Assembly: GCF_003385185.1 (NCBI RefSeq)
Contig: NZ_PQHZ01000007.1
Span: 124,001 to 188,000 of the forward strand
Reading direction: 5' to 3'
Source of the DNA: Amycolatopsis palatopharyngis
GTDB lineage: Bacteria > Actinomycetota > Actinomycetes > Mycobacteriales > Pseudonocardiaceae
Length of the DNA stretch: 64,000 nucleotides
A program made the translations under genes and the position numbers. Numbering within the stretch: position 1 is the stretch's first letter; each line of letters starts with the position of its first letter. Of the stretch, positions 19,801-27,570 are shown in pieces. The notes under the pieces were generated by a model. The model saw nothing but the letters and a program-made list of their open reading frames with translations, ran no database searches and had not been told where the DNA came from.

Positions 19801-21453
19801 GAACGTTTCCTCGCGATCGAGGACGCCGGCCGGGTACGCGACGCCCTCGGCACCGCGCTGCCGGTCGGCGTGCCGGAGGCGTTCACCGAGCCCGTGGACG
19901 ACCCGCTCGGTGACCTGCTGTCCCGCTATGCCAGGACCAGGGCGCCGTTCCCCGCGGCGCGGGCCGCCCGGCGATTCGGCCTCGGCACCGCCGTCGTGGC
20001 CGGGGTGCTCGACCGGCTGACGGCGGAGGGCAGGCTGGTCAGGGGCGAACTCAGCCCGGTGAGTCACGAGCAGATGCCGGAGTCCGGGACCGAGTACTGC
20101 GACGCGGGGGTGCTCCGTCGGTTGCGGCGGGCATCACTGGCGCAGCTGCGGGCCGAGGTGGAGCCGGTGGAACCGGCCGCGCTGGGCCGGTTCCTGCCGA
20201 GCTGGCACGGCATCGGTGCGCGTGTGCGTTCGGCGCCGACCGCCGACGATGTACTGTCCGTTGTGGACCAGCTGGCCGGCGCCCCGCTGCCCGCCAGCGC
20301 GTTGGAGTCACTCATCCTGCCCAGCAGACTGCCGGGATACGCTCCGGCGCTGCTGGACGAGCTGACCACCGCGGGGGAGGTCACCTGGTCCGGGTGTGGC
20401 GCGCTGCCTGGCGGTGACGGCTGGGTGGCGCTGGCCGGTAGCGACATCGCCGATCTGCTGCTGCCCGAACTCGAGGAACCAGCGCCCGCGAGCCCGTTGC
20501 ACGACGCCATCCGGTCCACACTGGAGGGTGGCGCGCTGTTCTTCCGGCAACTGGCCGATCGCGTGACGCCGTTGCTGGAATCCGCACCGGACGACGGGGA
20601 TGTCGTCGCCGCACTGTGGGATCTCGTATGGGCCGGTGAGGTCAGCGGCGACACACTGGCGCCGTTACGTGTGCTGGTCTCCGGGCGCGGCGCGGCACAC
20701 AAACCGCGACGTTCGGCGCCACGCGGCCGCTACGCGCGGATGCGGGCGGGCAGGCCCGCCATGCCGTCGCGCACCGGCCCGCCGACGGTCGCGGGCCGCT
20801 GGGCACTCACCCCGCGCCGGGAGAGCGACCCGACCCGGCGCACACACGCCAGGACAGAGGCGTTCCTCGAACGCCACGGCGTGCTGACCAGGGGCGCATT
20901 GGAGACCGAGCGGGTCGCCGGGGGATTCTCCGGGATCTACAAGGTGTTGCGCGGCATGGAGGACTCCGGGCAGGTGATCCGTGGGTACGTCGTCGAAGGA
21001 CTCGGTGCCGCGCAGTTCGCGGCGCGGGGGGCGGTGGATCGGCTGCGCGCGGTGTCCGACACCGGTAGCGGAAGGCGCAACAGCACCCCGGCAGTGGTGC
21101 TGGCGGCGACCGATCCGGCGCAGCCCTACGGCGCCGCGCTCGCCTGGCCCCCGGTCGTCGGCGGTACGAAACACCGGCCCGCGCGCAAGGCCGGAGCACT
21201 CGCCGTGCTGGTCGACGGCTCCCCCGTGCTGTACGTGGAACGCGGCGGGCGCTCGCTGCTGTCGTTCACCGAGGACGAGGCCGGCCTGCGGGAAGCGGCG
21301 CACGCGCTGTCCACGGCCGTGCGCGAAGGCTGGCTCGGCCAGCTGTCGGTGCAGCGGGCCGACGGCGAGCAGGCACTGACCTCCGCCCTGGCCGAAGTCC
21401 TGCGTGACGCCGGTTTCCGCGCCACCCCCAAAGGCCTGCGCCTACGCGCCTAA
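16846..21453 (+). CDS. lhr: Large superfamily-2 ATP-dependent helicase Lhr
   Basis: 1535-aa DNA-repair helicase. The two RecA-like domains show motif I APTGSGKT, motif II DEVHAV (DEVH box), motif III LSATVRPV, then motifs V and VI as ATSSLELGIDMG and QRVGRAGH. The Lhr winged-helix/beta-barrel core and a long C-terminal extension (tandem winged helices in SF2 Lhr) follow. The length matches actinobacterial Lhr (about 1500 aa). The GTG at 16846 gives MGDVLDLFSPATRDWF; the frame extends upstream to 16648 but that part is antisense to the Hsp70 start. A 21-bp repeat array begins two bases after the stop. Confidence 0.95.
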   Translation: MGDVLDLFSPATRDWFAGAFAAPTAAQEGAWRAAHGRQHALVVAPTGSGKTLAAFLWALDRLAVEGPPEQAAHRCRVLYVSPLKALAVDVQRNLRAPLAGISQASRRLGLEPPDITVGMRTGDTPAAERRSFTRTPPDVLVTTPESLFLLLTSAARESLRGVETVIVDEVHAVAGTKRGAHLALSLERLDELLPRQAQRIGLSATVRPVDEVSSFLAGGRPVTVVQPETAKTIEVKVEVPVEDMASLDAPSSEADQELAETPGAEVRRPSIWPAVEQRILELVLAHRSTIVFANSRRLTERLTARLNELAAEAAEMSAGAEAGEQRDRFPAEAVGQSGVSTGAAATVAKAHHGSMSREQRTLVEEELKSGRLACVVATSSLELGIDMGAVDLVVQVEAPPTVASGLQRVGRAGHHVGAVSSGVMFPKFRGDLVSCAVVAERMAAGRIESLKYPRNPLDVLAQQVVAMVALEPRTVTDLAATVRRAAPFAALPDDALQAVLDMLAGRYPSEEFGELRPRITWDRVTGELNGRPGAQRLAVTSGGTIPDRGLFTVMTPGSEGRPGSRVGELDEEMVYESRVGDTVLLGTSSWRVTDITHDRVIVVPAPGEPARMPFWKGDTIGRPLELGRALGAFVREVSDSDTETAMRRAAAAGLDERAQRNLVSYLDEQRTATRHVPHDRTMLLERFRDELGDWRVVLHSPFGAQVNAPWALAIAARLRENRGVDAQVAHSDDGIVLRVPDALDPDGAEVVIGADDVLLDPEEVEQIIVAEVGGSALFAARFRECAARSLLLPRRNPGKRSPLWQQRQRSAQLLGVASKYERFPVVLEAMRECLQDVYDVGGLRELMSDVRARRIRVVEVETQAASPFARSLLFGYVGMFLYETDAPLAERRAAALALDSALLAELLGTEAIRELLDADVVASVERTLQRLEPDRHARDAEDAADFLRLLGDLTVTEAAERGVAEEWLLELEATRRAIRVRIGGEERFLAIEDAGRVRDALGTALPVGVPEAFTEPVDDPLGDLLSRYARTRAPFPAARAARRFGLGTAVVAGVLDRLTAEGRLVRGELSPVSHEQMPESGTEYCDAGVLRRLRRASLAQLRAEVEPVEPAALGRFLPSWHGIGARVRSAPTADDVLSVVDQLAGAPLPASALESLILPSRLPGYAPALLDELTTAGEVTWSGCGALPGGDGWVALAGSDIADLLLPELEEPAPASPLHDAIRSTLEGGALFFRQLADRVTPLLESAPDDGDVVAALWDLVWAGEVSGDTLAPLRVLVSGRGAAHKPRRSAPRGRYARMRAGRPAMPSRTGPPTVAGRWALTPRRESDPTRRTHARTEAFLERHGVLTRGALETERVAGGFSGIYKVLRGMEDSGQVIRGYVVEGLGAAQFAARGAVDRLRAVSDTGSGRRNSTPAVVLAATDPAQPYGAALAWPPVVGGTKHRPARKAGALAVLVDGSPVLYVERGGRSLLSFTEDEAGLREAAHALSTAVREGWLGQLSVQRADGEQALTSALAEVLRDAGFRATPKGLRLRA

Positions 21454-21455
21454 CC

Positions 21456-21560
21456 CCCGAGTTTGCAGTTCCCGTGCCCGACTTGGCAGTTCCGGTGCCC
21501 CGACTTGGCAGATCCCGCGCCCGACTTGGCAGTTCCGGCGCCCGAGTTTGCAGATCCCAC
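21456..21560 (+). repeat. 21-bp tandem repeat array B, directly after lhr
   Basis: Five adjacent units at about 21456, 21477, 21498, 21520 and 21541. The core is CCCGACTTGGCAGTTCC followed by a G-rich end; the first and last units read CGAGTTTGCAG, the middle ones CGACTTGGCAG. Unit lengths are 21, 21, 22, 21 and 20. The array starts two bases after the lhr stop and ends about 45 bp before def. It is the best-preserved of the three arrays. Confidence 0.9.
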
Positions 21561-21604
21561 AGATCAGTAAGCTGCCCGTGTCCCGCGGAAAGGATTTGGC
21601 GATC

Positions 21605-22105
21605 ATGGCCCTGCGCGAACTGCGCTATTTCGGTGACCCAGTACTGAAGACCGTCGCCGACCCGGTGACCCGATTCGACAAGTCGCTGGAGGCCCTGGTT
21701 CAGGATCTGCTCGACACTGTCGAGCCGCAGGGCCGCGCCGGCCTCGCCGCGCCGCAGATCGGCGTCGGTCTGCGGGCGTTCAGCTACGACGTGCACGGCG
21801 AGCACGGCTACGTACTGAACCCGGAGATCGTGGAACTCTCCGAGGAGACCCAGGACATCGACGAGGGTTGCCTGTCCGTTCCGGAACTGTGGTTCCCGAC
21901 CCCGCGTGCAGCCTACGCGGTGGTGCGCGGGGTGGACCTGCGCAACGAGCCGGTCACCGTGATGGGTAGCGGTGTCATGGCGCAGTGCCTGCAGCACGAG
22001 ACCGACCACCTCGACGGAGTGCTCTACCTCGACCGTCTCGCCGCCGAACGGAAGCGGCAGGCAATGCGCCACGCACGGCAGAAAGACTGGTTCTGGAAGC
22101 GCTGA
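21605..22105 (+). CDS. def: Peptide deformylase
   Basis: Removes the formyl group from the N-terminal methionine of new proteins; 166 aa. All three family motifs are present: GLAAPQ (46-51), EGCLS with metal ligand Cys89, and QHETDHLDG with His131, Glu132 and His135. The ATG at 21605 gives MALRELRYFGDPVLK. It lies downstream of lhr and the repeat array on the same strand. The lysine/arginine-rich C-terminus (KRQAMRHARQKDWFWKR) is typical of the actinobacterial form. Confidence 0.95.
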   Translation: MALRELRYFGDPVLKTVADPVTRFDKSLEALVQDLLDTVEPQGRAGLAAPQIGVGLRAFSYDVHGEHGYVLNPEIVELSEETQDIDEGCLSVPELWFPTPRAAYAVVRGVDLRNEPVTVMGSGVMAQCLQHETDHLDGVLYLDRLAAERKRQAMRHARQKDWFWKR

Positions 22106-22354
22106 TCGTGTCCGCATAACACTTCGCCGGACTGATGGCAATGGGCAGAAAGTCGGGTCTCGATGTCGAAACAGAACCCGCAATAGCTCGGTTGGACGCT
22201 AGCCAATATCCACATCGTCGATAACACTCCGTCACAGCCCGCTGCGCGTTCACCTGAACGGGGACGCGTGGCTGGCCGTTGCCTTCGGAGAGCCCTGTCG
22301 GGGCGAAGCGGGTTCGCCGAAGTCGCTCACCAACCCGTCGAGGAAGGACGTGGT

Positions 22355-25300
22355 ATGACCCCACGTGGATGGCGCCGGCGCGGCCGGGCCGCCTTAGGGA
22401 TGGCACTCAGCGCGGCGGTAGCCGGCGCGGTGCTCACCAGCCTGCCGGTCACGGCAGCCGCCGACCCGGCCCCGGCTGAAGAACCCGGCATCAGCAAGAA
22501 GGACGAGGAACTGCTCGCCAAGGCGAAGCAGGGCGGCAAGCGCACCGTCAGCGTGCTGGTCGCGACCGAACCGGGCCAGGCGGCCCGCGGCGCCGACGAA
22601 CTGACGCGCGCAGGCGCCAAGGTGGAGTACCGGGCCGACGAGCTCGGCTACGTCCGCGCCGAGGTGCCGGTGGACGACGTCAAGCGAGTCGCGGCACTGT
22701 CCAGTGTCGACGCGCTCGACGTGGACGACGAGGTGCCGCTGCCCGACCCGCGCCCGGAGGGCGAGGTTCCCCCAGCGCCGCAGCCACAGCCCGGCGCGGA
22801 CACCCCGAAGAACAACCCGTACATGCCGACCGGTGACACTGGCGCCGCCCAGTTCACCGACAAGCACCCGGCGTGGGACGGCCGCGGCACGACCGTCGGA
22901 ATCATCGACACCGGCGTCGACCTCGACCACCCCTCGCTGAACACCACGAGCACCGGCGAGCGCAAGATCACCGACTGGGTGACCTACACCGACGGCCGGT
23001 TCACCGGGGGCGTCAACAACGACAACGACCCGACGTGGGTCAACATGAACACTGAGGTCGCGGGCGGTGCCTTCAGCGCGGCCGGCCAGGAGTACAACGC
23101 CCCCTCGGGCGACTACCGGTTCGGCGTCTTCGACGAGCGCGACCCCCGTCTCGGCGGCGAGGTCGGCAACGACGTCAACCGGGACGGCAACCCGGCGGGC
23201 AGCTCCGGCACCTTCGGCGTGCTCTGGGACTCGGCCACCGGAACCGTCTGGGTGGACGCCAACCAGAACCAGGACTTCACCGACGACAAGCCGATGACCG
23301 ACTACAAGGTCAAGCACGACGTGGGCACGTTCGGCACGGACAACGAGGCCACTCCGGTTCGCGAGGCCATGCCGTTCGTGGTCCAGACCGACCCGGCCAA
23401 CAACGTCGTCAATATCGGCATCGTCTCCGGCGCGCACGGTTCGCACGTCGGCGGCATCGTCGCGGGCAACAGCATGTTCGGCGGCGAGATGAGCGGCGCG
23501 GCTCCCGGCGCGAAGCTGGTGTCGGTGCGGGTCTGCCTGTTCGTCGCGGGCTGCACCAGCCACGCACTGCTCGAGGGCATGATCTACGCCGCGCGCGACG
23601 CGAACGTCGACGTGATCAACATGTCGATCGGCGGCCTGCCCGCGCTCAACGACGGCAACAACGCCCGCGCGGAGCTCTACGACCGGCTGATCGACACCTA
23701 CGACGTGCAGATGTTCATCTCGGCCGGCAACTCCGGCTCCGGGGCGAACACCGTCGGCGACCCTTCGGTCGCGGGCAAGGTGATGAGCGTCGGCTCCTAC
23801 ATCAGCAAGTCCACCTGGCAGCGCAACTACGGCTCGGATTCCGCCGCCGTGGACAACCTGCACAGCTTCTCCTCGCGGGGGCCGCGGGAGGACGGTGGCT
23901 TCAAGCCGAACATCATCGCACCGGGATCGGCGATCTCGCCGGTGCCGACCTGGCAGGCAGGTGGTCCGGTCCCGGGCACCTATGCCCTGCCGCCGGGTTA
24001 CGCCATGTTCAACGGCACGTCGATGGCCTCCCCGCAGGCCGCTGGCGCAGCGGCGCTGCTCGTGAGCGCAGCCAAGGCTCGCGGCGTGGAGCACAAGCCG
24101 GCGCAGCTGCGCTCGGCGATGAGTGGCACTGCCCGGTTCATCGACGGCTACCAGGCCTACGAGCAGGGCAACGGCCTGATCGACGTGAAGAAGGCGTGGA
24201 ACCAGCTCAAGGCAGGCGTGGACACCGTCGACATCAGCTCCTCGGTGCCGGTGAACACCTCGCTGTCGGATTTCCTCGCCACTCCAGGTGTCGGCGTCGG
24301 CATCCATGACAGGGAAGGCGTCAAGGCGGGCGACCGTTTCGTCCGCGAGTACACCTTGACCCGTAACTCCGGCCCGGACCACCCGATCACCTATCGGGCG
24401 AACTGGGTGGGTAATGACGGCACGTTCAGCTCACCGAACACCGTCCAGCTGCGCAAGGGATACGCCACCAAGTTCAGGGTCACGGTGAATCCGCGTTCGG
24501 AGGGTGCCCATTCGGCGATCCTGAACCTGGACAGCCCGACCACGACCGGGCGGGACTTCCAGACGCTGAACACGGTGATCGCGGCGCAGGACTTCACCGC
24601 GGCCAACGGGTTCTCGTTGCGGCACGGCGGTGAGATCGGTCGTAACGAGACCAAGAGCTTCTTCGTCAGGGTCGAGCCGAACACCCCCGCGCTGAAGATC
24701 GACCTGGACGCGGGCGGTACGACGCCCGGTGCCGGACAGGTGCGCTTCCTGCGGTTCCACCCCTACGGTGTCGGCGTTGACAGCAACTCCTCGCTGAGCT
24801 GCTACAACCCGGTGGTCACGCCCAACGGGAGCTGTGCGGGCAACCCGACCAGCCGGACCGTCAGCAACCCGACTCCTGGTGTGTGGGAGATCGTGGTGGA
24901 GGCCCGCCGGACCTCCGACACCGCGTTCGCGCCCTACAGCCTGACGACGTCGGTACTCGGTGCCTCGGTATCGCCGAGCCCGGACACGATCGAGTCCGCG
25001 ACGCTGGGCTCGCCCGTGGCACGGGAGTACACGCTGAAGAACCAGTTCGGCCCGATCACCGGCAGGGCGACCGGGACGAACCTGGGCAGCGCGAAGGTCG
25101 CCACCCCGAGCATCGGTGATGGCGAGCAGCAGCAGTACCAGGTGGCGGTGAAGGCGGGCGCGAGCCAGCTGAAGGCGCGCATCGGCAGCACCTCCGACGT
25201 CGGCGCGGATCTCGACCTGGCCGTGTACAACTGCACCAGCGGAAGCTGCAGCCTGGCCGGCCAGAGCGCCGACGGCGACTCGGAGGAGCAGGTTGTGATC

Positions 25301-25594
25301 AACAACCCGGCCGCCGGCAACTGGATCGTCCTTGTGCAGGGCTACGCGGTCCCCGCGGGCACCACCACGTTCTCCTACCTCGACGTGTTCAGTGGCGAGG
25401 CGTTCGGGTCGATCGCGGTGGACGACTCCGACGCACTGCGTCCCGGTGGTTCAGAGTGGACGGTGACCGGCACCGTGACGCCGAAGACGACGCCATCAGC
25501 GGGACGTGTCCTGCTCGGCAACGTCGAGGTGCGGACCGACGAGAACGTGCTCGTCGGTTCCGGTGACGTCATCGTCGAGAACGTCACCGCGTAG
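22355..25594 (+). CDS. Secreted subtilisin-family (S8) serine protease with PPC-like C-terminal domain
   Basis: 1079 aa. A twin-basic signal peptide (MTPRGWRRRGRAALGMALS, probable cleavage after TAAA) is followed by an inhibitor-like propeptide. The catalytic triad is Asp185 (GIIDTGVD), His361 (GAHGSHVGG) and Ser556 (NGTSMASP). The Asp-His distance of 176 residues is far longer than in subtilisin and recalls tripeptidyl-peptidase-II-type subtilases; the insert contains acidic calcium-binding-like text (VNRDGN, DANQNQDFTDD). The C-terminal ~400 residues are beta-rich with a pre-peptidase (PPC) type module (ADLDLAVYNC, GNWIVLVQGY). The ATG at 22355 has GAGGAAGGA upstream. Confidence 0.92.
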   Translation: MTPRGWRRRGRAALGMALSAAVAGAVLTSLPVTAAADPAPAEEPGISKKDEELLAKAKQGGKRTVSVLVATEPGQAARGADELTRAGAKVEYRADELGYVRAEVPVDDVKRVAALSSVDALDVDDEVPLPDPRPEGEVPPAPQPQPGADTPKNNPYMPTGDTGAAQFTDKHPAWDGRGTTVGIIDTGVDLDHPSLNTTSTGERKITDWVTYTDGRFTGGVNNDNDPTWVNMNTEVAGGAFSAAGQEYNAPSGDYRFGVFDERDPRLGGEVGNDVNRDGNPAGSSGTFGVLWDSATGTVWVDANQNQDFTDDKPMTDYKVKHDVGTFGTDNEATPVREAMPFVVQTDPANNVVNIGIVSGAHGSHVGGIVAGNSMFGGEMSGAAPGAKLVSVRVCLFVAGCTSHALLEGMIYAARDANVDVINMSIGGLPALNDGNNARAELYDRLIDTYDVQMFISAGNSGSGANTVGDPSVAGKVMSVGSYISKSTWQRNYGSDSAAVDNLHSFSSRGPREDGGFKPNIIAPGSAISPVPTWQAGGPVPGTYALPPGYAMFNGTSMASPQAAGAAALLVSAAKARGVEHKPAQLRSAMSGTARFIDGYQAYEQGNGLIDVKKAWNQLKAGVDTVDISSSVPVNTSLSDFLATPGVGVGIHDREGVKAGDRFVREYTLTRNSGPDHPITYRANWVGNDGTFSSPNTVQLRKGYATKFRVTVNPRSEGAHSAILNLDSPTTTGRDFQTLNTVIAAQDFTAANGFSLRHGGEIGRNETKSFFVRVEPNTPALKIDLDAGGTTPGAGQVRFLRFHPYGVGVDSNSSLSCYNPVVTPNGSCAGNPTSRTVSNPTPGVWEIVVEARRTSDTAFAPYSLTTSVLGASVSPSPDTIESATLGSPVAREYTLKNQFGPITGRATGTNLGSAKVATPSIGDGEQQQYQVAVKAGASQLKARIGSTSDVGADLDLAVYNCTSGSCSLAGQSADGDSEEQVVINNPAAGNWIVLVQGYAVPAGTTTFSYLDVFSGEAFGSIAVDDSDALRPGGSEWTVTGTVTPKTTPSAGRVLLGNVEVRTDENVLVGSGDVIVENVTA

Positions 25595-25628
25595 CGGTAG
25601 GCGCAGAACGCGGTACGAGTACGACCAG

Positions 25629-25666
25629 AACGGGGCTCCGCCGATCAATCCCGGCGGGGCCCCGTT
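25629..25666. terminator. Bidirectional terminator after the S8 protease
   Basis: 14-bp stem with one G-T wobble (25629-25642 with 25653-25666, loop 10) between the convergent S8 protease and VOC genes. A separate palindromic repeat follows at 25673. Confidence 0.7.
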
Positions 25667-25672
25667 CGTCGT

Positions 25673-25698
25673 CTCGCACTTTCCCGGGAAAGTGCGAG
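25673..25698. repeat. Palindromic repeat P1 (core CACTTTCCCGGGAAAGTG)
   Basis: Perfect 26-bp palindrome with no loop, 10 bp from the VOC gene stop, in a convergent gap that already has a terminator. The same palindrome occurs twice at 34189-34245 and once at 47625-47646. Confidence 0.85.
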
Positions 25699-25708
25699 GC
25701 AGCCGGGA

Positions 25709-25987
25709 TCAGGCGAGAAGGACGATGTCGTTGCCCTCCGGGTCCGCCGAGCCGATCGCGTCGTCGGTATCCCCGGCCAGCAGGACAGGGCGCAACCGGT
25801 TGCGTCCCTGCCGTACGGCGGGATCCCGGACGAACTCCAACCATGGTCCGCGCCCACTCGGCGCCCTGAGTCCCGCATAGTCGGCCGAGGCGTGCTCGAT
25901 GGACCAGCCGAGCAGCGCGGCCCAGAATTCGGCCGCACCACCCGGATCGGGAACGTCGATCTCAATTTGCGCGAACCGGCTGGGCAC
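25709..25987 (-). CDS. Short VOC (glyoxalase/bleomycin-resistance) family protein
   Basis: 92 aa with the start of a vicinal-oxygen-chelate fold (MPSRFAQIEIDVPDPGGAAEFWAALLGW) and the closing motif DPEGNDIVLLA. Family members are usually 110-130 aa. Here the segment between NRLRP and DPEGN is about 20 residues shorter than usual, so a helix/strand may be missing internally; it could be a decayed or minimal version. It lies 9 bp downstream of the mycothiol-enzyme gene on the same strand and probably shares its transcript. Substrate unknown. Confidence 0.75.
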   Translation of the reverse strand: MPSRFAQIEIDVPDPGGAAEFWAALLGWSIEHASADYAGLRAPSGRGPWLEFVRDPAVRQGRNRLRPVLLAGDTDDAIGSADPEGNDIVLLA

Positions 25988-25996
25988 GAACGGACC

Positions 25997-26776
25997 CTAC
26001 CGGGTCGCCAGCCGCAGCAAGGCCCACAGCTGACCCGCCGCGTCGTAGTCACCGTCCACAGAGTCCAGTGACCACGGCCCTGCCCTGCCCCAGAGCCACA
26101 GGTAGACCTCGGCAGGCCGACCAGTGACGACGACGTCCGCGTTCTCCGTCTCCCGTTCCGAACAGCGCCAGGCGAGCGTCTCGGTAGTTCCGGCACGGGC
26201 GATCCAGCTGTGCCCCGCCGTTCGCACGGCGACCGTTCCGGTGCGGGTCCCGGTCATCCCGAGCATCGGCAGCCGCTGCCCGAACCACAGACAGAGCATC
26301 TCGTCCACCCCGTCGACCGCGACGTCATCCGGAATGTCGTCCGGTGTGTCCGCGAAGGGCGTCGCGGCGGCCCGTTGCAGATCGATCCGGTGCACGGTGG
26401 TCTCGTGTGCCATCCGCCTGCGCCAGAAGCCGTAGGTGGGGTCGGCAGGCCACCAGGACGCGGCCCGCTCGGCCGGGTCGTGCCGCTCCAGCTCGGCTCG
26501 CAGTGCCGCCAGCCCCTCCCGCAGGTACTCCTCCGCCGGCTGGCCTTCACCCGGCTCCCGCTGCCATCGCCGCGGACGCGCTCCCTCGGCGAGCCAGGCC
26601 AGCGTGGCCCGGTAAACGCTGCCCACGTGTCTGGTGAGTTCCCCCGTCGTCCAGCCGGGGCAGGCGGGCACGGCGGTGCCGTCCGGAGTCCGGTGGGCGA
26701 GATCGGCAAGCAGTTCGCCCTCGATACCGAGCACCTCGAGCAGCCTGCCGTGCTCGATCACTGACTGACCTGACAT
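25997..26776 (-). CDS. Maleylpyruvate isomerase family, mycothiol-dependent enzyme
   Basis: 259 aa with the DinB-like N-terminal helical domain of mycothiol-dependent maleylpyruvate isomerases: CPGWTTGELTRHVGSVYRA carries one His, and RRMAHETTVHRIDLQRA carries the HExxxH-like metal site. The C-terminal part (SCP2-like) is less conserved. The ATG at 26776 gives MSGQSVIEHGRLLEVLG. It starts two bases after the HEPN gene stop, so both probably share a promoter with the SOS box at 27460. The specific substrate is not predictable. Confidence 0.8.
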   Translation of the reverse strand: MSGQSVIEHGRLLEVLGIEGELLADLAHRTPDGTAVPACPGWTTGELTRHVGSVYRATLAWLAEGARPRRWQREPGEGQPAEEYLREGLAALRAELERHDPAERAASWWPADPTYGFWRRRMAHETTVHRIDLQRAAATPFADTPDDIPDDVAVDGVDEMLCLWFGQRLPMLGMTGTRTGTVAVRTAGHSWIARAGTTETLAWRCSERETENADVVVTGRPAEVYLWLWGRAGPWSLDSVDGDYDAAGQLWALLRLATR

Positions 26777-26778
26777 GT

Positions 26779-27324
26779 CTAGCCCCGCGTTCGCCTTCGC
26801 CCTGGTGCGGGGCACGGGGCGTTCCTGACCTGCTCGGCGGAACGCTCCGTTGGCTCCGGGTACACCGCGCGCCGTGCCAGTTCGAGGAACTGCCGTGTGC
26901 GCTGCACCAGCTCGTCGGCCAGTTCCTCGGTGACCTTTCGCGTGTTGCCCGCCTGCGCGGCCGCCTGTGTCGCCGAGTTGGCGGCGAAGTAGGTGGCCCA
27001 CTCGCCGAGTTCGGGTGCCTCCGCCTCGAGCAGCACCCACACACTGGCCGGTCGGGCGCGGCCACGATGCGGGCGTCCCTTTGCCGAGAGCACCGCTGCC
27101 GCGGCACGCAGGGCGGAAAGGTACGAGGAGATGAACCGGTGGACCGGATCGGTCTCGCCGACGGCTTCGGCAAGACCACGCTGCGCCTGGGTCAGCAGGG
27201 ACACCGCCGCCGGTGAGACAGGCGGCTGCCAGCGCATCGGAAGCGCCGGCTGCACAGCGCGGCCGGGGTGACCGGCACGGCCGGAACGACCGAGTTGCTC
27301 ACGGGCCGTGATCGCGACGGACAT
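26779..27324 (-). CDS. HEPN-domain protein (SAV_6107 type)
   Basis: 181 aa, all-helical. The text SLLTQAQRGLAEAVG, RFISSYLSALRAAAAVL and TYFAANSATQAAAQAGNTRKV matches the SAV_6107-type HEPN family as I remember it. No clear R-X4-6-H nuclease motif stands out, so RNase activity is uncertain. The start at 27324 (MSVAITAREQLG) has GGAGGAGG just upstream. The leader, 136 bp before the start, contains a perfect LexA-type box, suggesting DNA-damage induction together with the downstream mycothiol enzyme and VOC gene. Confidence 0.75.
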   Translation of the reverse strand: MSVAITAREQLGRSGRAGHPGRAVQPALPMRWQPPVSPAAVSLLTQAQRGLAEAVGETDPVHRFISSYLSALRAAAAVLSAKGRPHRGRARPASVWVLLEAEAPELGEWATYFAANSATQAAAQAGNTRKVTEELADELVQRTRQFLELARRAVYPEPTERSAEQVRNAPCPAPGRRRTRG

Positions 27325-27459
27325 GGCGGCCTCCTCCTGTTCGGCCTGCGCACCCTTGGCGGAATGCGCGGCGAGCACCGGGACGGTGAAGGGGCCCGGG
27401 GCAGAGACGCTTCCCCCGCCCCTGCCCCGGGCGCCCGACCAGTGAGCACTCACCGTACG

Positions 27460-27475
27460 TCGAACGTATGTTCGA
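27460..27475. promoter_or_regulatory. Perfect SOS (LexA) box
   Basis: TCGAACGTATGTTCGA matches TCGAAC-N4-GTTCGA at every fixed position. It overlaps a second palindrome, TATGTTCGAACATA (27467-27480). It lies in the divergent gap between the HEPN gene (minus) and the YbaK-like gene (plus), 136 and 96 bp from their starts. Confidence 0.75.
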
Positions 27476-27570
27476 ACATAGCCAGACTAACCCGGGATCG
27501 CCCCGGACTCAACCCCGCGTCCATGCGATGCACATCGCACCCGCAGCGGTGTCCGTGGTCTCATAACCTC

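Noticed and set aside
21456-21560. CRISPR array
   Set aside because: Repeats are adjacent with no unique spacers, units are only ~21 bp, and no cas genes are nearby.
22394-24382. 662-codon minus-strand reading frame opposite the S8 protease
   Set aside because: Shadow of a gene with complete catalytic triad and signal peptide.
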